Shown in pieces: positions 1 to 8,144 of a stretch of 64,000 nt of DNA. How positions within the stretch are numbered: the first letter of the stretch is position 1; each line of letters opens with the position of its first letter. The notes under the pieces were generated by a model that saw nothing but the letters and a program-made list of their open reading frames with translations, made no database searches and had not been told where the DNA came from. Source of the DNA: Deltaproteobacteria bacterium (GTDB lineage Bacteria > Desulfobacterota > Desulfobulbia > Desulfobulbales > Desulfurivibrionaceae); assembly GCA_021811385.1 (NCBI GenBank), contig JAJZPC010000001.1, positions 31,421 to 95,420 on the forward strand. The letters are read 5' to 3'. The position numbers and the translations under genes were made by a program.

Positions 1-516
1 AGCAGGACGTTCCGGCGCTTCGTATGGAGAAGAAATACCGGTATAATCCTTGATCAGTCCGGTCCTAGCCTTCTTATATAGCCCCTTGACATCCCGCTGT
101 TCACAAATTTCCAAAGAACAGTCACAATGTATTTCCGTAAAGTTATCAGCCCCGACAATGGCCCTGACCTTCTGTCGGTCATCACGCATGGGGGAGATAA
201 AGGCGCATAAGGCTATGACTCCGGCATCAAGAAAAAGCCTGACCATTTCGGCAATCCGGCGGATGTTCTCGCTCCGGTCTTCGATGCTGAATCCCAATTC
301 GGAACACAACCCGTGGCGGACATTGTCGCCGTCGAAAACAAAGGTTCGGCACCCCACGCCATGGAGTTGCTCTTCCACGGCATGGGCAAGTGTGGACTTG
401 CCGGAACCAGAAAACCCCGTAAACCAGACTGCATGGGCACGATGCCCATTCAGCAGTTCGCGTCTTTCTCGAGTAACTGTGACATGATGCCAGACAACGT
501 TGTTCCTTGTATCCAT
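1..516 (-). CDS. cysC: Adenylylsulfate (APS) kinase, 3' end cut by window edge
   Basis: APS kinase phosphorylates adenosine 5'-phosphosulfate with ATP to give PAPS, the sulfate donor for sulfation. The visible 172 codons carry the P-loop GFSGSGKST at residues 34-42 and the family motif [10 protein letters not shown] at 61-70, followed by the conserved RIAEMVRLF and ISPMR segments. The frame is still open at base 1, so the C-terminus lies outside the window. The ATG at 516 gives the usual short N-terminal lead before the P-loop. A TTGACA/TATACC promoter lies about 85 bases upstream. The upstream neighbour on the same strand is a NusG/RfaH-like factor, which often heads polysaccharide operons, so a role in sulfated polysaccharide is possible; this is inference. 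Dissimilatory sulfate reduction itself does not need this enzyme. Confidence 0.93.
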   Translation of the reverse strand, partial: MDTRNNVVWHHVTVTRERRELLNGHRAHAVWFTGFSGSGKSTLAHAVEEQLHGVGCRTFVFDGDNVRHGLCSELGFSIEDRSENIRRIAEMVRLFLDAGVIALCAFISPMRDDRQKVRAIVGADNFTEIHCDCSLEICEQRDVKGLYKKARTGLIKDYTGISSPYEAPERPA

Positions 517-600
517 AAAAAGCACCCGTGACCCTAACAAGAAAATGGTTTCCGGACATGCTACCGCCCTTCGGGTGAACGCCTATTCAACCGTTGCCCC

Positions 601-630
601 GGTATACATGACATTTTCAGCCAGTGTCAA
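601..630 (-). promoter_or_regulatory. Candidate sigma70-type promoter for the APS kinase gene
   Basis: On the minus strand a perfect TTGACA (625-630) is followed after 18 bases by TATACC (601-606). It lies in the 159-base gap between the RfaH-like stop and the APS kinase start, so cysC need not depend on read-through from upstream. Confidence 0.5.
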
Positions 631-675
631 ACAAAAACGGGGGTTGATCAAAAATGATAGAATAGCCTAAACGCC

Positions 676-1194
676 TTATTGCCGTTGCACCCTATCAAGA
701 GAAAGCGTGGCCTTTACCTGGCGATTGAGAAAACTCAAAAGCACCACCACATTCTCCTCGCCGGAGAATGAGTAAAACAACCCCTGGGCAGAGGTATCAT
801 CAAGCTGCACCGCGACAGCCACGCCCGGAGTCAGTCCCTTTTTCTGTAGGTCCACCAAGGGCACAGCCCCACCCGCATCTTCTTTGGCCTGCAGATCGTC
901 GATAATCCAGTCCGGCACCGGGACATACTGGTCGCCGAAGCATATCGGTCCGAGGGCGCCACGGGTGGAGGAGATCGCCACCCAGTTCCGTTCGGCTGGC
1001 GCGAGATGCAAAAAGAGATAGCCGGGAAAAAAGGGCTTGAGTTTCTCCTCTGTCCGTCGGGCATGCCGGACAATGGTCCGCATCATGGGCAGATAGACCA
1101 CATACCCCTGCCACTCGTAATGCAGTTTGGCAACCTGTTCCTGTTGGGGTTTGGTGCGGATGGCGAACCACTCTCGGGATACGCTCTGTTTCAT
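676..1194 (-). CDS. NusG/RfaH-family transcription elongation factor paralog
   Basis: The 172-residue product starts with the NusG N-terminal pattern (REWFAIRTKPQQEQVA) and continues with FFPGYLFLHL, the RNA-polymerase-binding NGN domain of NusG and RfaH. The C-terminal part ends in a KOW-like beta segment (GVAVAVQLDD, then LLSFLNRQVKATL). Such paralogs (RfaH, UpxY, LoaP) suppress termination or pausing in long exported-polysaccharide operons, whereas housekeeping NusG sits beside secE/rplK, which are absent here. The longer frame upstream runs through the tRNA-Ser gene, so I chose the ATG at 1194, which fits family length although no strong Shine-Dalgarno is visible. Its target operon may lie left of the window; this is inferred from the APS kinase next door. 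Confidence 0.82.
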   Translation of the reverse strand: MKQSVSREWFAIRTKPQQEQVAKLHYEWQGYVVYLPMMRTIVRHARRTEEKLKPFFPGYLFLHLAPAERNWVAISSTRGALGPICFGDQYVPVPDWIIDDLQAKEDAGGAVPLVDLQKKGLTPGVAVAVQLDDTSAQGLFYSFSGEENVVVLLSFLNRQVKATLSLDRVQRQ

Positions 1195-1306
1195 GGAAAA
1201 TGGATGAGAAAAATGGTCAAAAGACTGCCCAGCATCAGGCATAGCAGAGAATTTTGCATTTTCACCTTGCCTCAAACGGCCCAGCCGAATCTTTTCCCGG
1301 CAAAAC

Positions 1307-1398
1307 TGGAGGAGAGGGTGGGATTCGAACCCACGGACCTGGTCTCCCAGGTCAAGCGATTTCGAGTCGCTCCCGATCGGCCACTCTGGCACCTCTCC
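1307..1398 (-). tRNA. tRNA-Ser (anticodon CGA)
   Basis: A 92-base type-II tRNA with long variable arm reads on the minus strand. The acceptor stem GGAGAGG/CCTCTCC pairs fully and the anticodon arm AGCGA-CT-CGA-AA-TCGCT gives anticodon CGA. The T arm is GTGGG-TTCGAAT-CCCAC and CCA is encoded. The discriminator base is T, whereas bacterial tRNA-Ser normally has G. It lies 40 bases downstream of tadA on the same strand. Confidence 0.96.
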
Positions 1399-1438
1399 GT
1401 TTCACATACAGTGTTGCGACTGACGCCGCTGCTGCTTT

Positions 1439-1909
1439 TCACTTTGTGACTACCCCGTTCCTTCTTTCCCGGAAAAAATTCTTGAGCAGGGCAGCGCTCT
1501 CTGCCTCCAGCAGACCGCCTTCCACGTCCAGCAGGTGGTTGAGCCGTGTGTCCTGCCCGACCTGAAAAAGAGAGACCACCCCGCCGGCCTTGGGGTCGAT
1601 TGCGCCATAGATCAGGCGGCTCACCCGGGCGTGCACCAAGGCACCAGCGCACATCACACAGGGCTCCAGAGTAACATAGAGGGTGGTGCCGGGCAAACGA
1701 TAATTACCCTGCACCCTCCCCGCCTGCCGAAGCACCAGCATTTCCGCGTGTGCTCCTGGGTCGCACAACTCGATGGTGCGGTTGCCATTTCTGGCGATGA
1801 TCCGCCCATCGCTGTCCACCAGCACCGCGCCGATGGGCACTTCACCCCGCTCCGCCGCTAGCCGCGCCTCGGTGAGGGCGATCTCCATGTACTGCTCCGG
1901 GAAGCCCAT
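1439..1909 (-). CDS. tadA: tRNA-specific adenosine deaminase TadA
   Basis: TadA deaminates adenosine 34 of tRNA-Arg(ACG) to inosine. The 156-residue product has the zinc-deaminase signature: His54 and Glu56 in AHAEM, and Cys84/Cys87 in EPCVMCAGA. The C-terminal KNFFRERR is typical of the bacterial enzyme. Length matches the family (about 150-170). The frame is open further upstream into the trxB coding region, so the ATG at 1909 (MGFPEQYM) is chosen because conserved sequence begins there; it is 19 bases from the trxB stop. The gene follows trxB and precedes tRNA-Ser, all on the minus strand. Confidence 0.96.
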   Translation of the reverse strand: MGFPEQYMEIALTEARLAAERGEVPIGAVLVDSDGRIIARNGNRTIELCDPGAHAEMLVLRQAGRVQGNYRLPGTTLYVTLEPCVMCAGALVHARVSRLIYGAIDPKAGGVVSLFQVGQDTRLNHLLDVEGGLLEAESAALLKNFFRERRNGVVTK

Positions 1910-1928
1910 GGCTAATGAATCCGGCACG

Positions 1929-2852
1929 CTACTCGCTTTCCGAAGTACGCTTGAGCCGGTTGGCCCGGTTGGCAGCCTCCCAGCCGGCCACACACCCCTC
2001 GCCCGCCGCCTTGGCCATCTGCCAGGGAGGCCCGGCGATGTCGCCCGCCGCGTAAATGCCGGGGATATTGGTTTCCTGCTTCTTGTTGGTTTCGATAAAA
2101 GAGAAGGTGTCCGTGTCGAGCATAACGCCGATGCTGGTGGCGAGCTCCATGGCGCCCTTGGCCCCGAGTTCGACAAAAACTCCGTCCACCGCAAGGGTCT
2201 CGCCGTTGTCCAGGACAAGACCGTTCACCGCTTTTTCGCCGACAATCTCCTTGGGCCAGGCGCCCTTGTGCACCACCACGGAGCTGGCGCCCAGCTTTTC
2301 GCCAAGCTCCTTGGTGACCGTCATATCCTTGCTTACCAAATGGACCTCGGAGGCATATTTGGTAAGGGTCAGGGCTCCGTCCACCGCAGCGGATTCGTTG
2401 CCCACCACCGCCACCTTGGCGTTGCGATAGAAATTGGCGTCGCAATCCACACAGTAGCTGACCCCACGGCCCAGCAACTCCTTCTCGCCCGGCACCCTTA
2501 GCTTTTTGCGCGAGGTGCCGGTGGCGAGGATCAGGGTGCGGGCCGTGACCTGCCGCCCGCTTTCCACATTGACCGTGAACAGTTCGCCGTCCTGGCCAAG
2601 ATGCAGAACATCCTCCGGCCATACCTCCGCACCGAAACGGGTGACCTGGCCCAGGGCGGTCCGCAACAACTCCGCCCCCCCGGTAACACCGTCGACACAA
2701 AGATAATTTTCAACATGGGCCGAGTAAATACTGCTGTTTTCCACCCGACCCAGAACAAGCACCGAAGCCTTTTTCCGGACTGCATGCACGGCAGCCTGCA
2801 ACCCTGCCGGGCCGGCGCCGATAATCACCACGTCTGTTACCTGCTCAACCAT
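1929..2852 (-). CDS. trxB: Thioredoxin-reductase-like FAD oxidoreductase
   Basis: The 307-residue flavoprotein has the N-terminal FAD motif GAGPAGLQ (12-19), the redox pair Cys134-Val-Asp-Cys137, and the C-terminal GIYAAGDIAGPPWQ segment that binds the flavin. This is the low-molecular-weight thioredoxin reductase fold. The second nucleotide-binding motif reads VVGNESAA (149-156), and the HRRxxxR-type arginines that grip NADPH in classical TrxB are not seen (VSKDMTVTK instead). The electron donor could therefore be NADH, ferredoxin or something else; that is inference. A good Shine-Dalgarno (GGGGAGG) precedes the ATG. A degenerate copy of this start region lies at 4038-4090 upstream of gmd. 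Confidence 0.85.
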   Translation of the reverse strand: MVEQVTDVVIIGAGPAGLQAAVHAVRKKASVLVLGRVENSSIYSAHVENYLCVDGVTGGAELLRTALGQVTRFGAEVWPEDVLHLGQDGELFTVNVESGRQVTARTLILATGTSRKKLRVPGEKELLGRGVSYCVDCDANFYRNAKVAVVGNESAAVDGALTLTKYASEVHLVSKDMTVTKELGEKLGASSVVVHKGAWPKEIVGEKAVNGLVLDNGETLAVDGVFVELGAKGAMELATSIGVMLDTDTFSFIETNKKQETNIPGIYAAGDIAGPPWQMAKAAGEGCVAGWEAANRANRLKRTSESE

Positions 2853-2922
2853 TTCAGGCCTCCCCTTCTCTCACAGGATAAAATAAGCAAGCGCGTACGG
2901 CGGCTGGAGCAGACATTGCCGA

Positions 2923-4041
2923 TCACCGTTCTGTACAGATGGAAACGGAGTAACCGTTTGCCTTTAGCAAGGCATTACGCCGGGCTTCTTGAAGATCATG
3001 CGCTACCATTTCGGAGCACATCTCCTGCACCGTAATTTCCGGCACCCACCCGAGCTTTTCCTTCGCCTTGCGTGGATCGCCCAACAGGGTTTCTACCTCA
3101 GCCGGCCGGAAGTAGCGCGGATCAACGCGGACAATGATGTCCCCAACCTTGAGCGCCGGGGCCTTGTCGCCGGCAATGGCTTTCACCACGGCATACTCCT
3201 CCAAGCCATTGCCGACAAACTCAAGGGTAAGACCCAGTTCGGCCGCCGACCAGATAACAAACTGACGCACACTGTATTGCACGCCGGTGGCAATCACAAA
3301 ATCTTCGGGCTGTTCCTGCTGCAACATCAGCCACTGCATCATGACATAGTCCTTGGCATGCCCCCAATCCCGCAGAGCGTCCATATTCCCCAGATAAAGA
3401 CATTGCTCCAGCCCATGCGCCATGTTGGCCAGACCACGGGTGATTTTCCGAGTCACAAAGGTTTCTCCGCGACGTGGAGATTCGTGGTTGAAGAGAATAC
3501 CGTTGCAGGCGTAGATCCCATAGGCTTCGCGGTAGTTCACTGTAATCCAATAAGCGTAGAGTTTTGCCGCCGCATAAGGGCTACGCGGGTAAAAGGGTGT
3601 GGTTTCCTTCTGCGGGGTTTCCTGCACCAGGCCGTAAAGCTCGGAGGTCGAGGCTTGATAGAAACGGGTTTTCTTTTCCAAGCCGAGGAGTCGAATGGAT
3701 TCCAGCAACCTCAAGGTGCCCATGGCAACCACGTCAGCCGTGTATTCCGGGGCTTCAAAGCTGACCGCCACATGCGATTGCGCCGCCAGGTTGTATACCT
3801 CGTCGGGCTGGACTTCCTGCAGGATGCGGGTCAGGTTGGAGGAATCCGTCACATCGCCGTAATGAAGCCTAAAATTGGCATCTTGCACATGTGGATCTTG
3901 ATAAATGTGATCCACTCGCTGGGTGTTGAACGATGAGGCGCGACGTTTGATGCCGTGGACCTCGTAACCCTTCTCAAGGAGAAATTCAGCAAGGTAGGAG
4001 CCGTCTTGTCCGGTGATGCCAGTAATCAGTGCTTTTCTCAT
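2923..4041 (-). CDS. gmd: GDP-mannose 4,6-dehydratase
   Basis: Gmd converts GDP-D-mannose to GDP-4-keto-6-deoxymannose, the first step to GDP-fucose, rhamnose or perosamine for LPS and polysaccharides. The 372-residue product has the NADP-binding start [18 protein letters not shown], a short-chain-dehydrogenase STSELYG serine/threonine block, and the catalytic SPYAAAKLY tyrosine/lysine pair. Length is normal. The start overlaps the stop of an 11-residue leader (ATGA), a leader that copies the beginning of trxB. It sits between trxB and the divergent EndoQ-UvrD gene with no other sugar-nucleotide genes, which suggests it was inserted here. Confidence 0.96.
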   Translation of the reverse strand: MRKALITGITGQDGSYLAEFLLEKGYEVHGIKRRASSFNTQRVDHIYQDPHVQDANFRLHYGDVTDSSNLTRILQEVQPDEVYNLAAQSHVAVSFEAPEYTADVVAMGTLRLLESIRLLGLEKKTRFYQASTSELYGLVQETPQKETTPFYPRSPYAAAKLYAYWITVNYREAYGIYACNGILFNHESPRRGETFVTRKITRGLANMAHGLEQCLYLGNMDALRDWGHAKDYVMMQWLMLQQEQPEDFVIATGVQYSVRQFVIWSAAELGLTLEFVGNGLEEYAVVKAIAGDKAPALKVGDIIVRVDPRYFRPAEVETLLGDPRKAKEKLGWVPEITVQEMCSEMVAHDLQEARRNALLKANGYSVSICTER

Positions 4042-4073
4042 TTAATCACCACGTCTGTTATCTGTTCAATCAT
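4038..4073 (-). CDS. 11-residue leader ORF, remnant copy of the trxB 5' end
   Basis: The minus strand reads [11 protein letters not shown] and stops with TGA that overlaps the gmd ATG (ATGA). The trxB product begins MVEQVTDVVII, and the similarity continues upstream through the Shine-Dalgarno region (to about 4090 here, 2870 at trxB). The leader has a usable GGGAGA ribosome-binding site, so gmd is probably translated by coupling to it. This is best read as a duplicated trxB start captured when gmd was inserted. No independent function is claimed. Confidence 0.6.
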   Translation of the reverse strand: MIEQITDVVIK

Positions 4074-4116
4074 TTCCGGTCTCCCTTTCTTTAAAAATCT
4101 TCGAAATGCAGTGCAC

Positions 4117-4122
4117 ATTATA
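4117..4122 (-). promoter_or_regulatory. Possible -10 element upstream of the gmd leader
   Basis: A perfect TATAAT reads on the minus strand 44 bases before the leader ATG, in the 175-base divergent gap to the EndoQ-UvrD gene. No matching -35 at 16-18 bases is visible, so support is weak. Confidence 0.3.
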
Positions 4123-4248
4123 TAGCGATTTTTTCAAGGGAAGGCCACCCATTTTCCACAGGAAAATACGGCGTGGACAGGAAATCCGAATCTGTGTAAG
4201 ATTTAACAATTCGTCTCGATTTTACTCTTTTTGAACGGCTTCTGAAAA

Positions 4249-7200
4249 ATGCGCTATATCGCTGACCTGCACATCCATTCCCCCTTCTCCCGCGCAACCA
4301 GCAAGGCCGGCAACCTGCAAGGGCTGGCCGCCTGGGCTCACGTCAAGGGCATCCATCTGCTCGGCACCGGCGACTTCACCCATCCCGGCTGGTTCAGTCA
4401 GCTCAAGGAACAGCTTGCCCCTGCCGAACCGGGATTCTTCAAGCTCAAGAACGAAGCAATCCCCCCCGCCTTGCCGCAGGCAACACCGGCTGCGCTTCCC
4501 ATTCGTTTTCTGCTCACCGCCGAGATCAGCTCCATCTACAAACGTCACGGCGCGGTGCGCAAGGTGCACAACCTGCTCTACGTGCCCGATTTCGCCTCGG
4601 CGGAACGGATCAACTCCGTCCTGGCCGGCATCGGCAACATCGAATCCGACGGCCGCCCCATCCTGGGCCTTGACTCCCGCGATCTGCTCGAAATCCTGCT
4701 CGAAAAGGCGCCCGAGGGTTTTCTGGTCCCAGCCCACATCTGGACGCCGTGGTTTTCCCTGTTCGGTTCACGCTCCGGTTTTAACACCATCGAGGAATGC
4801 TACGGCGATCTCAGCGCCCATGTCTTTGCCCTGGAAACCGGTCTCTCCTCGGACCCGGACATGAACCGGCTCATCCCTGCCCTGGACCGCTTCGCCCTGA
4901 TCTCCAATTCCGATTGCCATTCTCCCGGCAAGTTGGGCCGGGAAGCCAACATCTTCAACACCGGCTTCAGCTTTGTCGGTTTGCGCGAGGCCCTGAAAAA
5001 TCCCCTGAGCGGCACCTTTGCCGGGACGATCGAATTCTATCCGGAAGAAGGAAAATACCATTGCGACGGCCACCGGAACTGCCGGGTTTGCCTTGAGCCT
5101 GCCGAAACCAGAAAGATCGGGGCGATCTGCCCGGTCTGCGGCAAGCCCCTCACCGTGGGGGTGCTGCACCGGGTCATGGAGCTGGCCGAGCGGACAGAGC
5201 CGCACTACCCGCCGGGCTCACCTGCGGTGCACAGCCTTATCCCGCTGCCCGAGGTATTGGGTGAGATTCTCGGCGCCGGCCCGGCCACCAAGGGGGTAAT
5301 GGCCCTGTACGCCAAGGTCATCGACCGTTTCGGTTCGGAGTTCACCCTGCTGCTCGACACGCCCATCGAAGAAATAAACCAAATGTCCCCGGTGCTGGGC
5401 GAGGCGGTGGCCCGCATCCGCACGGGCCGGGTCATCCGTACCCCCGGCTACGATGGGGAATTTGGGGTGATCCGGGTCTTCGGGGACGGAGAGCGGGAGG
5501 AGCTGGCCGGACAGATCAGTCTGTTTGCCGGAAAAAAGACCGCCCCGCCCGCGACAAAACAGGGCCGCGGCCCGCTCCCCCTTGAAAAGAAACCCGCTTT
5601 GCCGGACGATAAGCCCCGGCCCCCACGAAAGCCCAACCCGGAGCAACTGGCCGCCATCACCAGCAGAGCCGAGACCATTTTGGTGGCTGCCGGCCCCGGC
5701 ACCGGCAAAACTTTTACTTTGGTGGCCAGAATCGAACATCTGCTGACCGCGGAAAACGCCCGGCCGGAAGGAATGGTGGCCATCACCTTCACCAACCGGG
5801 CAGCCCGGGAGATGCAAGAGCGTCTGAACCGGGATCTCGGCGGCGAGGCTGCCCGGGCCATCTTCGTGGGCACCTTCCACGCCTATTGCCTGGCCCTGTT
5901 GCGCAAGGAAAACCCCGACCTCACGGTCATCGGCGAGGACGAGCGCGACCTGTATCTGCGCAAGGTTTTCCCGGATGTATCCCGGGCCGAACACCATATC
6001 CTCAAAAAACAACTGGCCGGCTACGTTGATCAGCTCAACCGGGGGACATTGCCGGCCGAAGCCGCGCTGCCGGACCTTCTTGACCGCTATCTTGCCTCGC
6101 TTACGCCGAACAAAGCCATTGACCTTGACCTGGTCATCCCCCGATGCGTGGAACGCCTGAGTTGCGAGCCCGCCTTTGGAGGACAGGTCTCCGGCCAAGT
6201 GGCCCATCTCTTTGTCGACGAATTCCAGGACCTCAACCATCCCCAGTACCAGTTGGTTCTGTTACTCGGCAGGCAGGCGCGGGTATTTGCCATCGGCGAT
6301 CCCAACCAGGCGATTTACGGCTTTCGCGGCAGCGATCTCACCCTGTTCCAGCAATTCCGGGAAAGACCGGGCGTCACCACCCTGCCCCTGATCCGCAACT
6401 ACCGTTCAGCCCCGGCCATTATCGATGGCGCGGCAGCCCTCATTCGCCGGAACCGGCAGAGCGGCGACACCCAGCTTGTTCCCGAAAGCACCAGCTCGGC
6501 GTCCATCGAATGGCATCAAGCGCCAAGCGCCCAGGCCGAGGCGGAGTTTATCGTGCACCGCATCGAAGAAGGGGTGGGCGGCCTCAGCAGCCTTTCCCGG
6601 CAAACGGGCCGAGGCGGCGGCCATGCCCCGGCCCGGAGCTTTGCCGATTTCGCCGTGCTCTACCGGCTCAGCCAGATGGCGGAGCCCATTGCCGAAGCCT
6701 TGCACCGCAAGGGCATCCCCTTCCAGCTTGTCGGCGCCACTCCTTTTTACCTCAAGCCCGCCCTGAAACCCGCCTACCATCTCCTGTTGGCCAGCGCGCC
6801 GGATGCGGGCCTGATCGAGCATCTTCTGCTGATCGCAGATCTTCCCGGGGTCGGAGAGGCAACCATTGCCCTTATCGAGAAGGAACTCCCCTTGCGCTGC
6901 CCTGATTTTTACGAGGGAGCGCTCGCCCTTTCCCTGCCAGCCGGCGCGGCAACAAGCCTCCGGCAGCTAGGCGAAATTATCGGAAAATTCCGCCGGGCGG
7001 CGGAGCATGGCCTTGCCCACCCCCTGGCCGAAGCCATGCCCGCATTGGGCATCGATCCCCCGGAAGCGGAGGCCAAACGGTTGCTCGAGCTGGCCAACGC
7101 CTTTGGCAACGATCTCCAGGCCTTTTGCGCACATCTCCGGCAAAATGCCCAGGCCACCGCCTACGATGAACGGGCCGAGGCCGTGGCCCTCATGACCATG

Positions 7201-7509
7201 CATGGCGCCAAGGGGCTGGAGTTTCCGGTGGTCTTTCTGGCCGGGATGGAAGAGGAGATCCTCCCCTGCACCATTGCCAATCTGCACTCCAACGTGGAAG
7301 AAGAACGCCGCCTCCTCTATGTGGCCATGACCAGGGCGCAGGAGAGCCTGATTCTAAGCGGTGCCGCAAGCCGCACCGTCTTCAACCGTACAACCGGCCA
7401 CCGCCCCTCCCGCTTTATCCAGGAAATCCCGGCATCCCTGCTGAGCGAGGTTGAACACTCCCTGGCCAAGCGGCGGAATGCCGGCGGGAGACAACTGCAA
7501 CTTTTTTAG
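4249..7509 (+). CDS. EndoQ-like PHP endonuclease fused to a UvrD-type helicase
   Basis: A 1086-residue two-part protein. Residues 1 to about 330 match the PHP/endonuclease Q layout: DLHIHSPFSRA, GTGDFTHPGW, HIWTPWFSLFG, SNSDCHSPGKLGRE, then a zinc module with Cys272, Cys278/Cys281 and Cys294/Cys297. EndoQ nicks DNA 5' of deaminated bases. Residues about 460-1086 are a superfamily 1A helicase: Walker A GPGTGKT (482-488), DEFQD (657-661), GDPNQAIYGFRG, and the late motifs TMHGAKGLEF and LLYVAMTRA. Two peptides match the sliding-clamp-binding pattern: QISLF at 422-426, between the modules, and QLQLF at the extreme C-terminus (1082-1086). Function as a deamination-repair nuclease-helicase is inferred. 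PHP-UvrD fusions exist in databases, but I know of no experimental characterisation. It is transcribed divergently from gmd/trxB. Confidence 0.9.
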   Translation: MRYIADLHIHSPFSRATSKAGNLQGLAAWAHVKGIHLLGTGDFTHPGWFSQLKEQLAPAEPGFFKLKNEAIPPALPQATPAALPIRFLLTAEISSIYKRHGAVRKVHNLLYVPDFASAERINSVLAGIGNIESDGRPILGLDSRDLLEILLEKAPEGFLVPAHIWTPWFSLFGSRSGFNTIEECYGDLSAHVFALETGLSSDPDMNRLIPALDRFALISNSDCHSPGKLGREANIFNTGFSFVGLREALKNPLSGTFAGTIEFYPEEGKYHCDGHRNCRVCLEPAETRKIGAICPVCGKPLTVGVLHRVMELAERTEPHYPPGSPAVHSLIPLPEVLGEILGAGPATKGVMALYAKVIDRFGSEFTLLLDTPIEEINQMSPVLGEAVARIRTGRVIRTPGYDGEFGVIRVFGDGEREELAGQISLFAGKKTAPPATKQGRGPLPLEKKPALPDDKPRPPRKPNPEQLAAITSRAETILVAAGPGTGKTFTLVARIEHLLTAENARPEGMVAITFTNRAAREMQERLNRDLGGEAARAIFVGTFHAYCLALLRKENPDLTVIGEDERDLYLRKVFPDVSRAEHHILKKQLAGYVDQLNRGTLPAEAALPDLLDRYLASLTPNKAIDLDLVIPRCVERLSCEPAFGGQVSGQVAHLFVDEFQDLNHPQYQLVLLLGRQARVFAIGDPNQAIYGFRGSDLTLFQQFRERPGVTTLPLIRNYRSAPAIIDGAAALIRRNRQSGDTQLVPESTSSASIEWHQAPSAQAEAEFIVHRIEEGVGGLSSLSRQTGRGGGHAPARSFADFAVLYRLSQMAEPIAEALHRKGIPFQLVGATPFYLKPALKPAYHLLLASAPDAGLIEHLLLIADLPGVGEATIALIEKELPLRCPDFYEGALALSLPAGAATSLRQLGEIIGKFRRAAEHGLAHPLAEAMPALGIDPPEAEAKRLLELANAFGNDLQAFCAHLRQNAQATAYDERAEAVALMTMHGAKGLEFPVVFLAGMEEEILPCTIANLHSNVEEERRLLYVAMTRAQESLILSGAASRTVFNRTTGHRPSRFIQEIPASLLSEVEHSLAKRRNAGGRQLQLF

Positions 7510-7576
7510 GGGAGTGGTTGCGCACTCTGTTTTTTCGCTCCATCTTGGCAAAACCCTTATCACAAACCGGAGTCCC

Positions 7577-8095
7577 ATGAAAAATCAGGACAGACCCGCG
7601 CCCAGGACCATCCGGATCGGCGCGGCAAACATCGGCCTGATCGGCCTTGATCAGGCCCTGAGCACGGCGCTGACCGGGCAGATGCCGGAAGAGAAGGCGG
7701 TGGATTTCCTTTTCGGCGCCATTGCCAAGGAAAACTACGTCCCGGCGACGGCGGAACCGGCCTACCGCGAGGCATTACGAGCCGAATATCGACGCCGCCA
7801 GGGGATACAGACCGTTGCGCCGGAAATCCTCACCATCCGGGTGCTAGGCTCCGGCTGCGTGACCTGCAACACCCTCAGCGCCATGCTCTATGAATCCCTG
7901 CAGAAATTCGGCCTGGCCGCCGACATGGAATCGGTGCATGATCTGGATGAGATCTGGCGCTTCGGGGTCACCAAAACCCCGGCCCTGATCATCAACAGCA
8001 CGGTGAAATGCGCCGGGCGCATGCCATCCCCGGCGGAGGTCGAGGCATGGGTTAGGGAAGAGAGTGAAAAACTGAGAATGAAGATTGCAGGATAA
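7577..8095 (+). CDS. Thioredoxin-fold protein with N-terminal extension
   Basis: The 172-residue product ends in a thioredoxin_3-type domain (residues about 85-170) with the redox pair Cys94-Val-Thr-Cys97 in VLGSGCVTC and the cis-proline region TKTPALIIN. These small redox proteins are related to glutaredoxin-like proteins found near arsenic and permease genes. The first 80 residues (IGLIGLDQALS, then KENYVPATAEPAYREALRAEYRR) form a separate helical module that I recognise only as recurring with this domain in anaerobes. The ATG at 7577 follows a GGAG-like site; 67 bases separate it from the helicase fusion. Substrate unknown. Confidence 0.7.
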   Translation: MKNQDRPAPRTIRIGAANIGLIGLDQALSTALTGQMPEEKAVDFLFGAIAKENYVPATAEPAYREALRAEYRRRQGIQTVAPEILTIRVLGSGCVTCNTLSAMLYESLQKFGLAADMESVHDLDEIWRFGVTKTPALIINSTVKCAGRMPSPAEVEAWVREESEKLRMKIAG

Positions 8096-8144
8096 AACAT
8101 TTTTCCCGAGATACCCTTCCCGGCACCCATCCATCGAGGCCACC

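Noticed and set aside
676..1392. Longer start for the RfaH-like gene
   Set aside because: The extra 66 codons would run through the tRNA-Ser gene.
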